Notes: a model not told the origin generated them from the sequence alone. 64,000 bases of DNA from Bacillus timonensis (GCF_004799755.1 NZ_SLUB01000007.1:79642-143641); one strand, 5' to 3'. Counted from the first letter of the stretch, positions 1 through 9,452 are shown. Translations and numbers: made by a program.

Positions 1-759
1 CATCGGAAGTGAGGATAATGTTAACCCTGCAAAAAGGGATCCCCAATCAGCAGAATATTCTCCAAATAATTTCATCATTCCAACTGGAATCGTTTTCTTC
101 ATTTCATCAGTGATAAAAATTAACGGGAAGAAAAAGTCGTTCCAAGCTTGAATAAAGTTAATAATCATTACGGTTCCTAATGCTGGTCTCATTAAAGGGA
201 GAATGACATTCCATAAAATACGTAAATCAGAAGCCCCATCCATTCTAGCCGCTTCCTCTAATTCTCCTGGGATTGTACGGAAAAAACCTGTTAAGATTAA
301 GATTGATAATGGGATACCCTGTGCTGTATACATAAAGATTAGGGACCATAAAGAATTTGTTAAACCCAGGTCTTTCATTAAGATAAAAAGTGGTACAATT
401 CCCAGCTTAATCGGAATCATCATACCCATTAAGAAGAAGAAGAAAATAAAATGATTCCACCAGAACGTATAACGGGCAATATAAAAAGCTGCTAAAGAAG
501 TTGTTACTAAAATAAGTATGACTGAAACAACACTTACTACGACACTATTATAAAAATAAGTCATAAAAGGAATCTGTTCTAACAAGTTTCGATACGTCTC
601 CAAACTAAAGCTATTTGGCAACGATAGTGGATTCATAAATATCTCTGCGCTCGGTTTAAAAGATGAAAGCATCATTAAAATAATAGGATATAGACTAATA
701 GAGGCAAATACAAAGGCAATTACGTAATACAATGGTCTAGTCCAAATCGTTTGTTTCAC
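1..759 (-). CDS. Carbohydrate ABC transporter permease (MalG/MsmG type), 3' end outside window
   Basis: This is the second inner-membrane permease of a carbohydrate importer. The gene begins at a GTG codon preceded by GGGGGGAGTAAG, 11 bases after the upstream permease stops, and stays open to the left edge. The protein begins VKQTIWTRPLYYVIAF with an immediate membrane segment. About two thirds along it carries the EAA loop (LEEAARMDGAS) that docks on the ATPase, which defines MalG/UgpE-family permeases. It is probably co-transcribed with the two upstream genes. No ATPase gene is visible; such systems often share a distant MsmX-type ATPase. The substrate cannot be told from sequence. Confidence 0.9.
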   Translation of the reverse strand, partial: MKQTIWTRPLYYVIAFVFASISLYPIILMMLSSFKPSAEIFMNPLSLPNSFSLETYRNLLEQIPFMTYFYNSVVVSVVSVILILVTTSLAAFYIARYTFWWNHFIFFFFLMGMMIPIKLGIVPLFILMKDLGLTNSLWSLIFMYTAQGIPLSILILTGFFRTIPGELEEAARMDGASDLRILWNVILPLMRPALGTVMIINFIQAWNDFFFPLIFITDEMKKTIPVGMMKLFGEYSADWGSLFAGLTLSSLPM

Positions 760-770
760 CTTACTCCCCC

Positions 771-1721
771 CTACATCTCTACTTCTTTTTTGCGCATATA
801 TTTTAATAATAGTGCTGTAAATGTACAAATAAAGATAAACAATACAACTGCTAATGCCGAGCCCAATCCGATTGCAGTTGAATCACCTGATGACCCTCCG
901 AATGCCAAACGGTAAAAATATACTGCTAATGTGTCAGTAGAACGGTATGGTTCTCCTTGTGAACCTTGCATTGCATAAACAAGCTCAAAAGCCTCAAACG
1001 ATTGGATAAATGTCAGTACTGTCATAATCATAATCGATGGTACCATCAACGGAAGCATAATGCGTCTTAAGATGATCATTCCTCTTGCACCATCTAATCT
1101 TGCTGCTTCGATAAGCTCTTTAGGAATAGATTGTAAGCCTGCTAGGAAGATGAGTACTGCAAACCCAATACCAAACCAGCAGTTTACTAAAATAATAGCC
1201 ATAAGTGCTGTTTTTGGATCACCTAGCCATGCTTTTTGAAGTGATTCAAGTCCGAATTTTCCAAGCAGGACATTCAGTGCACCGAAATTAGGATTCAAGA
1301 TCAGTTTCCACAAAAACCCAACAACAATTACAGACAATAGCCTAGGTAGAAAATAAGCAATTTTGAAGAACTCTGCTCCGCGGATTTTCTGATAAATAAT
1401 AAAAGCTAGAAGAAACGCTATTCCGTTTTGAACAACCATTTGGACAACAAAATAGAGAATGTTATGTTGAAAAGCATTCCAAAACATTCCACTAAATGGC
1501 TCAAGTGTAAAAAGATCTTTATAGTTAGCTAGACCAATAAATTCTCCTCTTCTTATTCCATTCCAGTCAAAAAAGCTATAAGAAAGAGCTGCTAATAATG
1601 GATATACGATAAATAATCCGTAAATTAAAAGGGCGGGAATAGGGAATAGATGTACTTTCCAATTTCTATACTTCCTATTATTTACTTGTTTTACGGCATT
1701 TAGCTGTAACTCACCTGCCAT
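771..1721 (-). CDS. Carbohydrate ABC transporter permease (MalF/MsmF type)
   Basis: This is the first permease subunit of the importer, an integral membrane protein of about 316 residues with roughly six transmembrane segments. An EAA motif (EAARLDGARG) followed by LRRIMLPLMVPS marks the coupling loop of the binding-protein-dependent permease family. I place the start at the ATG beginning MAGELQ, 11 bases after GGAGG. A GTG three codons earlier sits too close to the ribosome binding site. It follows the binding-protein gene and precedes the second permease, so the three form one unit. The sucrose locus a few kb away is separate and does not identify this substrate. Confidence 0.92.
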   Translation of the reverse strand: MAGELQLNAVKQVNNRKYRNWKVHLFPIPALLIYGLFIVYPLLAALSYSFFDWNGIRRGEFIGLANYKDLFTLEPFSGMFWNAFQHNILYFVVQMVVQNGIAFLLAFIIYQKIRGAEFFKIAYFLPRLLSVIVVGFLWKLILNPNFGALNVLLGKFGLESLQKAWLGDPKTALMAIILVNCWFGIGFAVLIFLAGLQSIPKELIEAARLDGARGMIILRRIMLPLMVPSIMIMTVLTFIQSFEAFELVYAMQGSQGEPYRSTDTLAVYFYRLAFGGSSGDSTAIGLGSALAVVLFIFICTFTALLLKYMRKKEVEM

Positions 1722-1804
1722 TTTTATCACCGCCTCCTTCTTTATCTATGGTTAAGCACCATAAAAAGGTGCTTAACCATCCTGCTCATAAATTTAAACT
1801 TTTC

Positions 1805-3103
1805 TTATTTAAAAGGCTCAAACCAAGTCTCTGCATTTTCTTGTACTTTTTCCGCAACACCTTCTGGAGTTTGCTGACCTAAGTACATGCCTTGTAGCTC
1901 CTGTTCTAGTGTCGCTTTTGAAGTTGGATTACCGCCTGCAAAATAAACTACAAACATATAAGGAGTAGAAATCTCGGAAACTGCTGTACCTAATGCATTT
2001 ACCAATTCATCATTGGATTGCACTCCTTGTATCGCACTAATCATCTTAAATTCTTTTGTAAATAGTTCGCCAAATTCCTTCGTTGTTAAGAATTCAAGGA
2101 ATTTCTTTGCCTCCTCTTTATGTTTTGAATTTGCATTAATTGCGAATGAACCATCTACCCAAGCAGTAATCGTTGGTTCATTTCCTACAGCTGAAGGCAT
2201 TGGAAAGAACCCAAGTTCTAAGTCAGGATTCATTTGGCGCAATACTTCGATTTCCCAACTTCCCATTGGGAACATTGCTGCTTGACCCGTAAAGAACAAC
2301 GTACGGATATCTTCCATTCCTAATCCTTCGTAATTTTTAGGGAAGTATTTTTTAAGTTCATCCATTGCTTTGATAGAATTTACAAACTCTTCACTCGTAA
2401 AATCAGTTTCACCAGCTGTAATTTTTTCAACAAAATCATTACCTCCATAATGGGCAGGTCCTACAATTCCGTGTACTGCAGATAATAACCATCCTTCTTT
2501 ACTACCTAATGCAATTGGTGTAATACCCTCAGCAAGAATTTTTTCATTTAATTCAACAAACTCATCCCAAGTCTTTGGTTCTTCCAAACCAAGATTTTTA
2601 AAAATTTCTTTATTATAAAACATTTGCGTGGTACTCATATTTAGTGGAATACCATATTGTTTACCATCAGTGCCTTTTGAAGCAGCTAGTGCTTCATCAG
2701 AAAAATTCTCTAATCCACTTATACCATCTAATGGCTCTACAAATCCTCCATCGGCAAGTGCAATCCCAGGTGCATATGGTCTTAGATGAAAAATATCTGG
2801 ACCTTCTCCACTCTGTAATGCTGTGTTAAGAATAGTGTTGTATTCAGTATTCTTAGAAGGCTTAAATTCAACCTTAATATCAGGGTACTTTTCGTTGAAA
2901 GCCTCAATTACTTTTCCATATGCAGCTGTATCTTCTGTTCTCCAGCTACCTATTTCTAAAGTAACTGTTTCCTTTTTAGGCGTATCTTCCCCTTTTGAAT
3001 CATTTGATTCTCCTGCAGTATCCTTGTCATTTGAACAAGCCGAAGCAACAACTAATAACAAGGAAAAGAAAACAACTAACCAAGACCTTTTCACTTTTTT
3101 CAT
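1805..3103 (-). CDS. Sugar ABC transporter substrate-binding lipoprotein
   Basis: This extracellular solute-binding protein (family 1, MalE/MsmE-like) is 432 residues long and captures a sugar for the two permeases encoded after it. The N-terminus is a lipoprotein signal: positively charged MKKVKR, a hydrophobic core, then the lipobox VVASAC, so it should be lipid-anchored to the outer face of the membrane. A low-complexity acidic and Ser/Asn linker follows. Typical features of the family are GEGPDIFHL and the C-terminal KEEAKKFLEFL. AAGGAGG lies 10 bases before the ATG. No operator is obvious upstream. Confidence 0.92.
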   Translation of the reverse strand: MKKVKRSWLVVFFSLLLVVASACSNDKDTAGESNDSKGEDTPKKETVTLEIGSWRTEDTAAYGKVIEAFNEKYPDIKVEFKPSKNTEYNTILNTALQSGEGPDIFHLRPYAPGIALADGGFVEPLDGISGLENFSDEALAASKGTDGKQYGIPLNMSTTQMFYNKEIFKNLGLEEPKTWDEFVELNEKILAEGITPIALGSKEGWLLSAVHGIVGPAHYGGNDFVEKITAGETDFTSEEFVNSIKAMDELKKYFPKNYEGLGMEDIRTLFFTGQAAMFPMGSWEIEVLRQMNPDLELGFFPMPSAVGNEPTITAWVDGSFAINANSKHKEEAKKFLEFLTTKEFGELFTKEFKMISAIQGVQSNDELVNALGTAVSEISTPYMFVVYFAGGNPTSKATLEQELQGMYLGQQTPEGVAEKVQENAETWFEPFK

Positions 3104-3644
3104 AGTACATTGACCTCCTTATACTTTCTTAAAATTTTTATTTATTTATCCCTACGTAAGGTAGAGAAAATAACCAAATATAATTCCTTACGAACTTTCT
3201 TTGAGTTAGTGTTTCATGGACTTCCCGATGAATGATTTTGTGAAGCAAATAAAAACTTATTATCAAAAATTATTAGATTCGTAGTAATTGATAAACCCCA
3301 TGGCCAATACAAAACCAGAAGATAGAAACTAACTGATTCCTGTAGGTCAACCTCATTGATAGACATTAAGCATAGTACTTTTGAAGGCGTTACCATGATA
3401 TATATTAAGGAAGCTAGATCAAATAGCGGATTTTGATAAACTGATTGTTTTACATTAACTGCGTTATTGTAAAAAAACGACTTTCCCCCATCTCTTTACT
3501 ACTTCTAATGAAGTATATAAAATATCGAACCAAAAAAAGAACTTGATACTGTAATTTATTCCGGTTTTAATATTTGCTATTATTAATTCATGAAGCACTA
3601 CAAAGTTTTAAAATTACAAAAAATTGATATAAGGAGAAGTCGAA
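3104..3644. other. Intergenic region between sugar importer and peptidase
   Basis: These 541 bases separate divergent genes. The right side holds a possible promoter for the peptidase. The left side should hold the promoter of the binding-protein gene, but I see no convincing -35/-10 pair there. A 60-codon open frame on the minus strand has no ribosome binding site and is not called. I see no other structure. Confidence 0.6.
3543..3571 (+). promoter_or_regulatory. Possible sigma-A promoter of the M20 peptidase
   Basis: TTGATA is followed by a 17-base spacer and TTTAAT, about 75 bases upstream of the peptidase start. The -10 match is weak, so this is tentative. Confidence 0.35.
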
Positions 3645-5018
3645 ATGATTCCAAACATTCAAACCTATCTAAAAGAAAACCGCGAATCACATTTACAGGA
3701 GCTTTTTGAGCTACTTTCCATTCCGAGCATTAGTGCATTGCCTGACCACAAGGAGGACGTAAACCGAACTGCAGAGTGGGTTGCTGAGGCACTTCGTAAA
3801 ATTGGGATGGAGAATGTCAGTATCCATCCCACGAAAGGACATCCCGTTATTTATGGGGACTGGCTACATGCTGAAGGCAAACCAACTGTATTAATTTATG
3901 GACATTATGATGTTCAGCCGGTTGACCCCCTTCATTTATGGGACAGCCCTCCATTCGAGCCAGAAATTCGCGATGATAAAATTTTTGCACGTGGAGCAAG
4001 TGATGATAAAGGGCAAACCTTCATGCATTTGAAGGCGTTAGAAGCCATTTTTAAGTCGGAAGGGACATTGCCGCTTAATTTCAAATTCTGTATTGAAGGT
4101 GAGGAAGAAATCGGAAGCCCGAACCTCCCTGCTTTTGTTAAGGAAAATAAAGAGTTACTCGCTGCTGATGTCATTGTTATTTCTGACACAAGCATGAACG
4201 AACGTGGAAAACCAACGATTTGCTACGGTGTACGGGGACTGGCAGGTCTTCAAATCGATGTGAAAGGTTCTAACAGCGACTTACACTCCGGTCTATACGG
4301 TGGTGGTGTACATAACCCAATTAATGCGCTTGTTCAATTATTGGATACCTTCCATAGTGAGGACGGAAAAGTGACTGTTGAAGGGTTCTATGAGGATGTG
4401 CTTCCATTAACAGATGAAGAAAAACAAGCATATGAAGCGTTAAACTTTGATGAGGAAAAACAACGTCAAGAGCTTGGTGTTCCTGCTCTTTACGGTGAAA
4501 AGGGCTATAGCTATCTTGAACGCACATGGGTCCGTCCAACTCTTGATATTAACGGCATTTATGGTGGATTCCAGGGTGATGGCATTAAGACTGTAATTCC
4601 ATCTGAAGCTCATGCAAAAATCACATGTCGTCTTGTTCCAAATCAGGATCCTGATGTTATTGTTGAACAGCTAAAACAACATATTGAGAAAAATAAACCA
4701 GTTGGTGTTGAAGTCAGCCTTCAGCTATTTGATAAGGGCGCACCATATGTGACACCATTCGACCATCCAGCGATTCAAGCAGCAAGCCGTGCTTATGAAG
4801 AAGTATACAAAGTGCCAACATCATTTACTCGTGGTGGTGGATCATTGCCAATTATCGCAACCTTGGATGAAGTTCTACATGCTCCAATTGTATTGATGGG
4901 CTTTGGACTTCCAACTGAAAACTTCCATGCACCAAACGAGCACTTCCATCTTGAGAATTTTGACAAGGGATTGGAAACTTTGTGCACATACTGGTTTGAG
5001 TTAGAGAAGTCATTGTAA
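3645..5018 (+). CDS. M20-family dipeptidase
   Basis: This is a cytosolic zinc peptidase of the M20 (ArgE/DapE/CNDP) family, 457 residues. Expected metal-site motifs are present: YGHYDVQPVDP near residues 85-95 (His87, Asp89), ARGASDDKG near 115-123 with the bridging Asp, and EGEEEIGSPN near 151-160 with the catalytic Glu. The dimerisation insert lies in the middle, and a C-terminal His motif (FHAPNE) completes the site. Such enzymes hydrolyse dipeptides or related amides. The ATG has AAGGAG eight to nine bases upstream. The gene stands alone with its own terminator. Confidence 0.9.
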   Translation: MIPNIQTYLKENRESHLQELFELLSIPSISALPDHKEDVNRTAEWVAEALRKIGMENVSIHPTKGHPVIYGDWLHAEGKPTVLIYGHYDVQPVDPLHLWDSPPFEPEIRDDKIFARGASDDKGQTFMHLKALEAIFKSEGTLPLNFKFCIEGEEEIGSPNLPAFVKENKELLAADVIVISDTSMNERGKPTICYGVRGLAGLQIDVKGSNSDLHSGLYGGGVHNPINALVQLLDTFHSEDGKVTVEGFYEDVLPLTDEEKQAYEALNFDEEKQRQELGVPALYGEKGYSYLERTWVRPTLDINGIYGGFQGDGIKTVIPSEAHAKITCRLVPNQDPDVIVEQLKQHIEKNKPVGVEVSLQLFDKGAPYVTPFDHPAIQAASRAYEEVYKVPTSFTRGGGSLPIIATLDEVLHAPIVLMGFGLPTENFHAPNEHFHLENFDKGLETLCTYWFELEKSL

Positions 5019-5020
5019 GA

Positions 5021-5057
5021 AAAAAGGTGGATTCCCGTATTGGGGTCCACCTTTTTT
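5021..5057. terminator. Bidirectional rho-independent terminator
   Basis: AAAAAGGTGGA pairs with TCCACCTTTTTT around a short loop. A T-run follows on the plus strand, and the A-run on the other side gives a T-run on the minus strand. It can therefore end both the peptidase gene and the fructokinase gene. Confidence 0.85.
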
Positions 5058-5074
5058 GGTTGAAGCTTGCTATA

Positions 5075-5184
5075 GCGCAATTATCAAAATTAACGCGCAT
5101 ATCTTAAGGATTAGTGCGCAATTAATAAAAATAAAGCGCAATTCCATGAAATAAGGCGCAATTACCGTTCAGTAAAACGCAATT
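5075..5184. repeat. Six phased copies of an 8-base GCGCAATT motif
   Basis: GCGCAATT or a close variant starts at 5075, 5095, 5116, 5136, 5156 and 5177, a spacing of 20-21 bases. The bases between are AT-rich and not conserved. The array lies between the terminator and the 3' end of the fructokinase gene. The function is unknown. Confidence 0.85.
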
Positions 5185-5211
5185 CATCAACAGAATCTCT
5201 TTGACTACACC

Positions 5212-6162
5212 TTACTTTCCTTCCAAAAACGCTTGAACCTGTTCAATCGTTGGCAATGCGCTCATAGCTCCTTTTTGCGAGACGGCAAGCGCACCAGACA
5301 CACTAGCAAAAGTAGTGATTTTATTGATTTCGTCTAAAGTATAATCCGTTATCTTTTTATCTCTCTCACTAAACTGGTACAGCAAACCTGACACAAATGC
5401 ATCTCCCGCACCTGTCGTGTCAACGCTTTTCACTTTCTGAGCTTTCACAAAAGTAGACTCACCCCGATAAAAAGCATGCACACCATCCTTACCGAGCGTG
5501 ATGAATAAAAGCGGAATATTGTACTCAGCTAGTTTTTCAACTCCGCGTTCAATATCCGTTTCACCCGTAATGAACTCTAACTCTACCTCTGATAATTTAA
5601 CGACGTCCGCCTCACTTAACATGGAAACTATTTTCTGTTTCGCTATGTCGAGACTCTCCCAAAGCAACGGTCGCAAATTCGGATCATAGGAAATAACGAG
5701 CCCATTTTCCTTGGCCAGTTGGAGTGCCCTTTTCGTTGCAGATTCTGCCGGATTGTCGATTAAGGATATTGAACCGAAGTGAAACACATTATGCTCATCG
5801 AAAAGAGACGTGGGAATCTCATTAGGAGTTAAAAAGCGATCCGCGCTCTTTTCAATATAAAACGAAAACTCTCGCTCACCGTCTTCAGCAAGTGTTACAA
5901 ACGTTAGAGCTGTGCGAGCTTCCTTTGAAAGATACATAGCCCCCGTTTGGACATTGTAATTTTCCAAGGTCTGTTTTAAAAAATTCCCAAGAACATCGTC
6001 CCCAACTTTACCAATGAAGGAGGACTTCGCACCAAGCCTTGCTGCTCCAACCGCTACATTCGCCGGTGCTCCTCCTGGGCTTTTTAAAAATTGCATATTG
6101 TCTTGGTCAAGTGGAATGAAATCAATTAAAGCTTCACCTAAACAAATGACTCCCTGTTTCAT
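5212..6162 (-). CDS. scrK: Fructokinase, PfkB family
   Basis: This cytosolic ribokinase/PfkB-family sugar kinase has about 316 residues. It should phosphorylate fructose released from sucrose-6-phosphate by the ScrB hydrolase encoded upstream. The N-terminus (GEALIDFIPL), the substrate-site motif SPGGAPANVAVGAARLG and the C-terminal anion-hole motif DTTGAGDAFVSG with the catalytic Asp are all clear. I chose the internal ATG that begins MKQGVICLGE because it matches the family's N-terminus. Upstream in-frame ATGs would add up to 16 residues and have no better ribosome binding site. The gap to scrB is filled by tandem repeats, so the gene may have its own promoter. Confidence 0.88.
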   Translation of the reverse strand: MKQGVICLGEALIDFIPLDQDNMQFLKSPGGAPANVAVGAARLGAKSSFIGKVGDDVLGNFLKQTLENYNVQTGAMYLSKEARTALTFVTLAEDGEREFSFYIEKSADRFLTPNEIPTSLFDEHNVFHFGSISLIDNPAESATKRALQLAKENGLVISYDPNLRPLLWESLDIAKQKIVSMLSEADVVKLSEVELEFITGETDIERGVEKLAEYNIPLLFITLGKDGVHAFYRGESTFVKAQKVKSVDTTGAGDAFVSGLLYQFSERDKKITDYTLDEINKITTFASVSGALAVSQKGAMSALPTIEQVQAFLEGK

Positions 6163-6219
6163 CGCTTCACTTTCTTTCATTATTATTATATTGGTTAAAC
6201 CTTGATACATCCTTAAACA

Positions 6220-6424
6220 TTTTTCGCTTAAGCATGTAACGCGAAACCTTTCTTTCGGTACACGCTTGGGACTTTTTCACTTTAGCATGTACCATGAGAC
6301 GTCTCTTACGGTACACGCTTGGGACTTTTTCGCTTGAGCATGTACTGCGAAACCCCTCTTACGGTACACGCTTGGAATTTTTTCGCTTAAGCATATACCA
6401 AGAAACCTCGCTTACGGTACACTC
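6220..6424. repeat. Tandem array of a 53-base hairpin-forming unit
   Basis: Copies start at 6220, 6273, 6326 and 6379; the last is shortened. Each unit contains CTTTTTC, GCATGTACC and a GGTACACGCT segment. GGTACACGCT of one unit pairs with AGCATGTACC of the next, giving a series of hairpins. The array fills the space between scrK and scrB. A related element occurs near 19.4 kb. Confidence 0.88.
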
Positions 6425-6449
6425 TTTTTTTATTATTCAAAGATATACC

Positions 6450-7889
6450 TCAAGCTAAATCCCATTTCTTTATATTAAATTGAAGATTCCTTTCCGCTTT
6501 AAAAGAAATGGACTCATTTTTCGTACTTGGGTAAAATCGTGCTGTAAAAACTTCCTCACCATCATTTACAAAAATCTCAATTGAGGAAGTATCCAAAAAC
6601 ACGTGTAGCTTTTTAATCCCATAAATCTGACAATGCCGAGATTCCACACGCCCATCTTTAAAGTTCTTCCGATGGAGACTCATTTTATTGTCTTTTGCAG
6701 AATAAAAGAAGCTCGCAGCCCCTCTGAATGTGATTTCAAAGGAATCTGAATGGTATGACATTCCATCAATAAGCATTTCCATTGTTTTCCCGTGTATCTT
6801 ATCCAGCGTCACAATCTCTGTGTTAACTTGAACATTCTCATACGCAACTTCATTTTTCCGTAACGGCTTTAGCTCTTCTACAGGCTGTTGGATTACTTTT
6901 TCACCTTTAATCGAAAGAACCCGTGGCAATGTCATCGCATGAATCCAGCCGTTTTCAATCGTTGGCTGATATTTCTCATAATCATCGGTCATTCCCATCC
7001 ATGCAAAAAGAAGTCTTCGTCCTTTTTCATCAATAGTGGTTTGGGGAGCATAGAAATCAAAACCACGATCTAATTCAGCAAATGCACCATGCTGATAGGA
7101 CGGCTTTTCATAATCCAACTCGCCCACAAAATAGCCCGCTTGAAATAAATTATGATACAAATCACCTTCCGGCTCAAGGCCTTGAGGAGAAACAAGGAGA
7201 ATATCTTTACCATCCAATTCAAAAAGATCAGGACACTCCCACATGTAGCCAAACGGTCCTAATCCGTTCAGATCCGAACCTGTAATGTCACCATGAAATT
7301 CCCAATCCGTTAAGTTCTGTGAAGAATAAAGAACGACCTTCCCTTGTTCGTTGAGATCTTGTGCACCCAACACCATGTACCACGTATCTTCTCTTTTCCA
7401 AACCTTTGGGTCACGAAAATGGGCTGTATACCCTTCTGGAAGATGGATGACAGGTCCCATTTTCTCAAAAGTGAAACCATCGCTTGAGACCGCCATACAT
7501 TGATAAGTCTCACGTTCACCCTCTTCACTTTTCACATTCCCTGTATAAAATAATACCATTTTTCCGTCATGCTCAATTGCACTTCCCGAATAACACCCAT
7601 TTTTCTCAAACCATTCACTTGGAGCAAGTGCAATCGGCTCGTGTTCCCAATTCACGAGGTCTTTTGAAGTGTAATGTCCCCAGAATTTCGAACCGTGTGC
7701 CGTTTCAAAGGGATTCCATTGGTAAAACAAATGGTAGACACCTTTATACTGAATGAACCCATTCGGGTCATTTAATAAACCAACAGGCGGCATTAAATGA
7801 AATTTCAAACGGTATGGGTCGCTTTCGACCTTCTCCCTATTTCGCTCAACTTCCTGATTTGCTTTTTCGATTAAATCTTGCTGATTCAT
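6450..7889 (-). CDS. scrB: Sucrose-6-phosphate hydrolase (GH32)
   Basis: This glycoside hydrolase family 32 enzyme of 479 residues cleaves the sucrose-6-phosphate delivered by the PTS into glucose-6-phosphate and fructose. The nucleophile motif LLNDPNG (Asp41), the FRDPKVW transition-state motif and WECPDLF with the acid/base Glu are all present. They are followed by the family's C-terminal beta-sandwich. The start is the ATG of MNQQDL, with AAGGAG six bases upstream. A longer open frame runs further 5' through an inverted repeat and is not the real start. The enzyme is cytosolic, with no signal peptide. The gene lies directly after scrA. Confidence 0.95.
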   Translation of the reverse strand: MNQQDLIEKANQEVERNREKVESDPYRLKFHLMPPVGLLNDPNGFIQYKGVYHLFYQWNPFETAHGSKFWGHYTSKDLVNWEHEPIALAPSEWFEKNGCYSGSAIEHDGKMVLFYTGNVKSEEGERETYQCMAVSSDGFTFEKMGPVIHLPEGYTAHFRDPKVWKREDTWYMVLGAQDLNEQGKVVLYSSQNLTDWEFHGDITGSDLNGLGPFGYMWECPDLFELDGKDILLVSPQGLEPEGDLYHNLFQAGYFVGELDYEKPSYQHGAFAELDRGFDFYAPQTTIDEKGRRLLFAWMGMTDDYEKYQPTIENGWIHAMTLPRVLSIKGEKVIQQPVEELKPLRKNEVAYENVQVNTEIVTLDKIHGKTMEMLIDGMSYHSDSFEITFRGAASFFYSAKDNKMSLHRKNFKDGRVESRHCQIYGIKKLHVFLDTSSIEIFVNDGEEVFTARFYPSTKNESISFKAERNLQFNIKKWDLA

Positions 7890-7908
7890 GATGAACTCCT
7901 TACGTAAA

Positions 7909-7932
7909 GAAGGCAAGTGATTACTTGCCTTC
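7909..7932 (-). other. Perfect hairpin in the scrA-scrB junction
   Basis: GAAGGCAAGT and ACTTGCCTTC form a perfect 10-bp stem around a 4-base loop, just ahead of the scrB ribosome binding site. Only three T follow on the transcribed strand, so it is a poor terminator. It could be an mRNA processing or stability element. Confidence 0.7.
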
Positions 7933-7998
7933 TGTTTTTGTCTTGCCATGCGCCATTGGCTCGGGGCATAAGCCTATTTGCGGGCGCCTTGCAATTTC

Positions 7999-9393
7999 TT
8001 ATTTTTCTTGCATTTTATCTGAGTAGCCGAACATCCAAGTAAGAACGAAGGCAACAGCAATGGCTACTACGTTCACAAGGATATAGAGTAAAATTTGTCC
8101 GTTTAAATAAAGCAATGTTCCTGGGATTACCGTGATTGCCATTCCAGTTGCCTTAAGACCAAAGATTGAAGCTAAGAAGCCTCCAACACCACCGCCGATG
8201 AGTCCCATGATAAATGGTTTCACATAACGAAGATTAACCCCGAAAATTGCGGGCTCTGTTATTCCTAAGAATGCAGATAAGGTAGATGGTAAAGCTAAAG
8301 CTTTTAATTTTACTGATTTTGTTTTTAATCCTACGGCTAAAGCCGCTCCACCTTGAGCTGCCGTCGCACACGTGACAATGGCGTTATATGGGTTGAATCC
8401 AAATCTTTCAAGTAATTGAATTTCTAAAAGGTTAAAGACGTGGTGGACACCTGTAACAACAATAATCTGATTTAGGAATCCAATAATTAACCCTGCTAAA
8501 CCAAATGGCCATTCAAGTACAGCCACTGTTGCATCTAATATGACATTTTCAACTGTATGGAACACTGGTCCGATTGCAAATAGAGCTAATGCAATCATGA
8601 TGAGTAAAGTTAAAAATGGAGTCACAATTAAATCTAGTGCTTCTGGAACACGTTTGCGGATCCATTTTTCAAGCTTTGCCCCAACAATACCAGTGATAAA
8701 GGCCGGAATAACTGAACCCTGGTAACCGACTACTGGTATGAATCCAAAGAATTTGATAGGTTCAACGTCACCGCCTGCAACACCCCATGCATTTGGCAAG
8801 GACGGGCTAACAAGCATTAAACCAAGTATAAGTCCGATGGTTGGGTTACCCCCAAACACACGGAATGTGGACCATGCGACCAGAGCTGGTAAGAAAATAA
8901 AGGCTGTGTCTGTTAAGATTTGTGTAAATAAAATAAAGTTTTGAGGAATATCCGCGGGTGTTAAACCAAACCATGCTAGAATTTGCTCTTGCATCACTAA
9001 TCCACGAACACCCATGAACAGACCTGTTGCAACTAGTGCAGGTATGATTGGGACAAACACGTCACCAAATGAACGAACTGCACGTTGAAAAGCATTTCCG
9101 CTTTTCGCGGCTTCTTTTGATTGATCGGATTTTGTTGTTGTTTCGATTCCGAGCTTTTCAACTTCTTCATAAATCCGATTTACTGTTCCCGTACCAAGGA
9201 TGACTTGGAACTGACCAGAGTTAAAGAATGCCCCTTTAACCTTATCTACATTTTCAACCTTTTCCTGGTTGATTTTTTCTTTGTCTTGAACCATAATTCG
9301 TAATCTTGTTGCACAATGTGCAGCAGAAAGAATGTTTTCTTTACCCCCAACTGCTTCGATAATTTCTTCTGCAATTCGACGATTTTCTGACAT
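7999..9393 (-). CDS. scrA: PTS sucrose-specific EIIBC component
   Basis: This membrane permease of 464 residues imports and phosphorylates sucrose. The N-terminal EIIB domain has the phosphorylated Cys27 in LSAAHCATRLR. The rest is an EIIC domain of the glucose/sucrose superfamily with about ten membrane segments and the loop GITEPAIFGVNLRYVKPF. There is no EIIA domain, as usual for ScrA/SacP, so an external glucose-type EIIA is needed. The ATG has AGGGGTGA upstream. The gene follows three ScrR-type operators and precedes scrB, which fixes its role in sucrose use. Confidence 0.94.
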   Translation of the reverse strand: MSENRRIAEEIIEAVGGKENILSAAHCATRLRIMVQDKEKINQEKVENVDKVKGAFFNSGQFQVILGTGTVNRIYEEVEKLGIETTTKSDQSKEAAKSGNAFQRAVRSFGDVFVPIIPALVATGLFMGVRGLVMQEQILAWFGLTPADIPQNFILFTQILTDTAFIFLPALVAWSTFRVFGGNPTIGLILGLMLVSPSLPNAWGVAGGDVEPIKFFGFIPVVGYQGSVIPAFITGIVGAKLEKWIRKRVPEALDLIVTPFLTLLIMIALALFAIGPVFHTVENVILDATVAVLEWPFGLAGLIIGFLNQIIVVTGVHHVFNLLEIQLLERFGFNPYNAIVTCATAAQGGAALAVGLKTKSVKLKALALPSTLSAFLGITEPAIFGVNLRYVKPFIMGLIGGGVGGFLASIFGLKATGMAITVIPGTLLYLNGQILLYILVNVVAIAVAFVLTWMFGYSDKMQEK

Positions 9394-9421
9394 TTAGAAT
9401 CACCCCTAAAAATAGTGTCTG

Positions 9422-9439
9422 TATGGAATCGATTACATA
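9422..9439. promoter_or_regulatory. ScrR-type operator O1
   Basis: TATGGAATCGATTACATA is an imperfect copy of the TGTAATCGATTACA palindrome, about 30 bases upstream of scrA. LacI-family repressors bind palindromes with a central CG. Confidence 0.75.
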
Positions 9440-9452
9440 TACATTTAAAGAA

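Noticed and set aside
3214..3396. 60-codon open frame on the minus strand upstream of the sugar-binding protein gene
   Set aside because: No ribosome binding site, no recognisable family, and it lies in a promoter region.
5075..5184. CRISPR-like look of the GCGCAATT array
   Set aside because: Repeats are only 8 bases, spacers about 12 bases, and there are no cas genes.
6220..6424. CRISPR-like look of the 53-base array
   Set aside because: Units are contiguous and diverged along their whole length, with no spacers.
7890..7949. Longer scrB starting 20 codons upstream
   Set aside because: It would begin before a hairpin, and a perfect ribosome binding site sits in front of the internal ATG.
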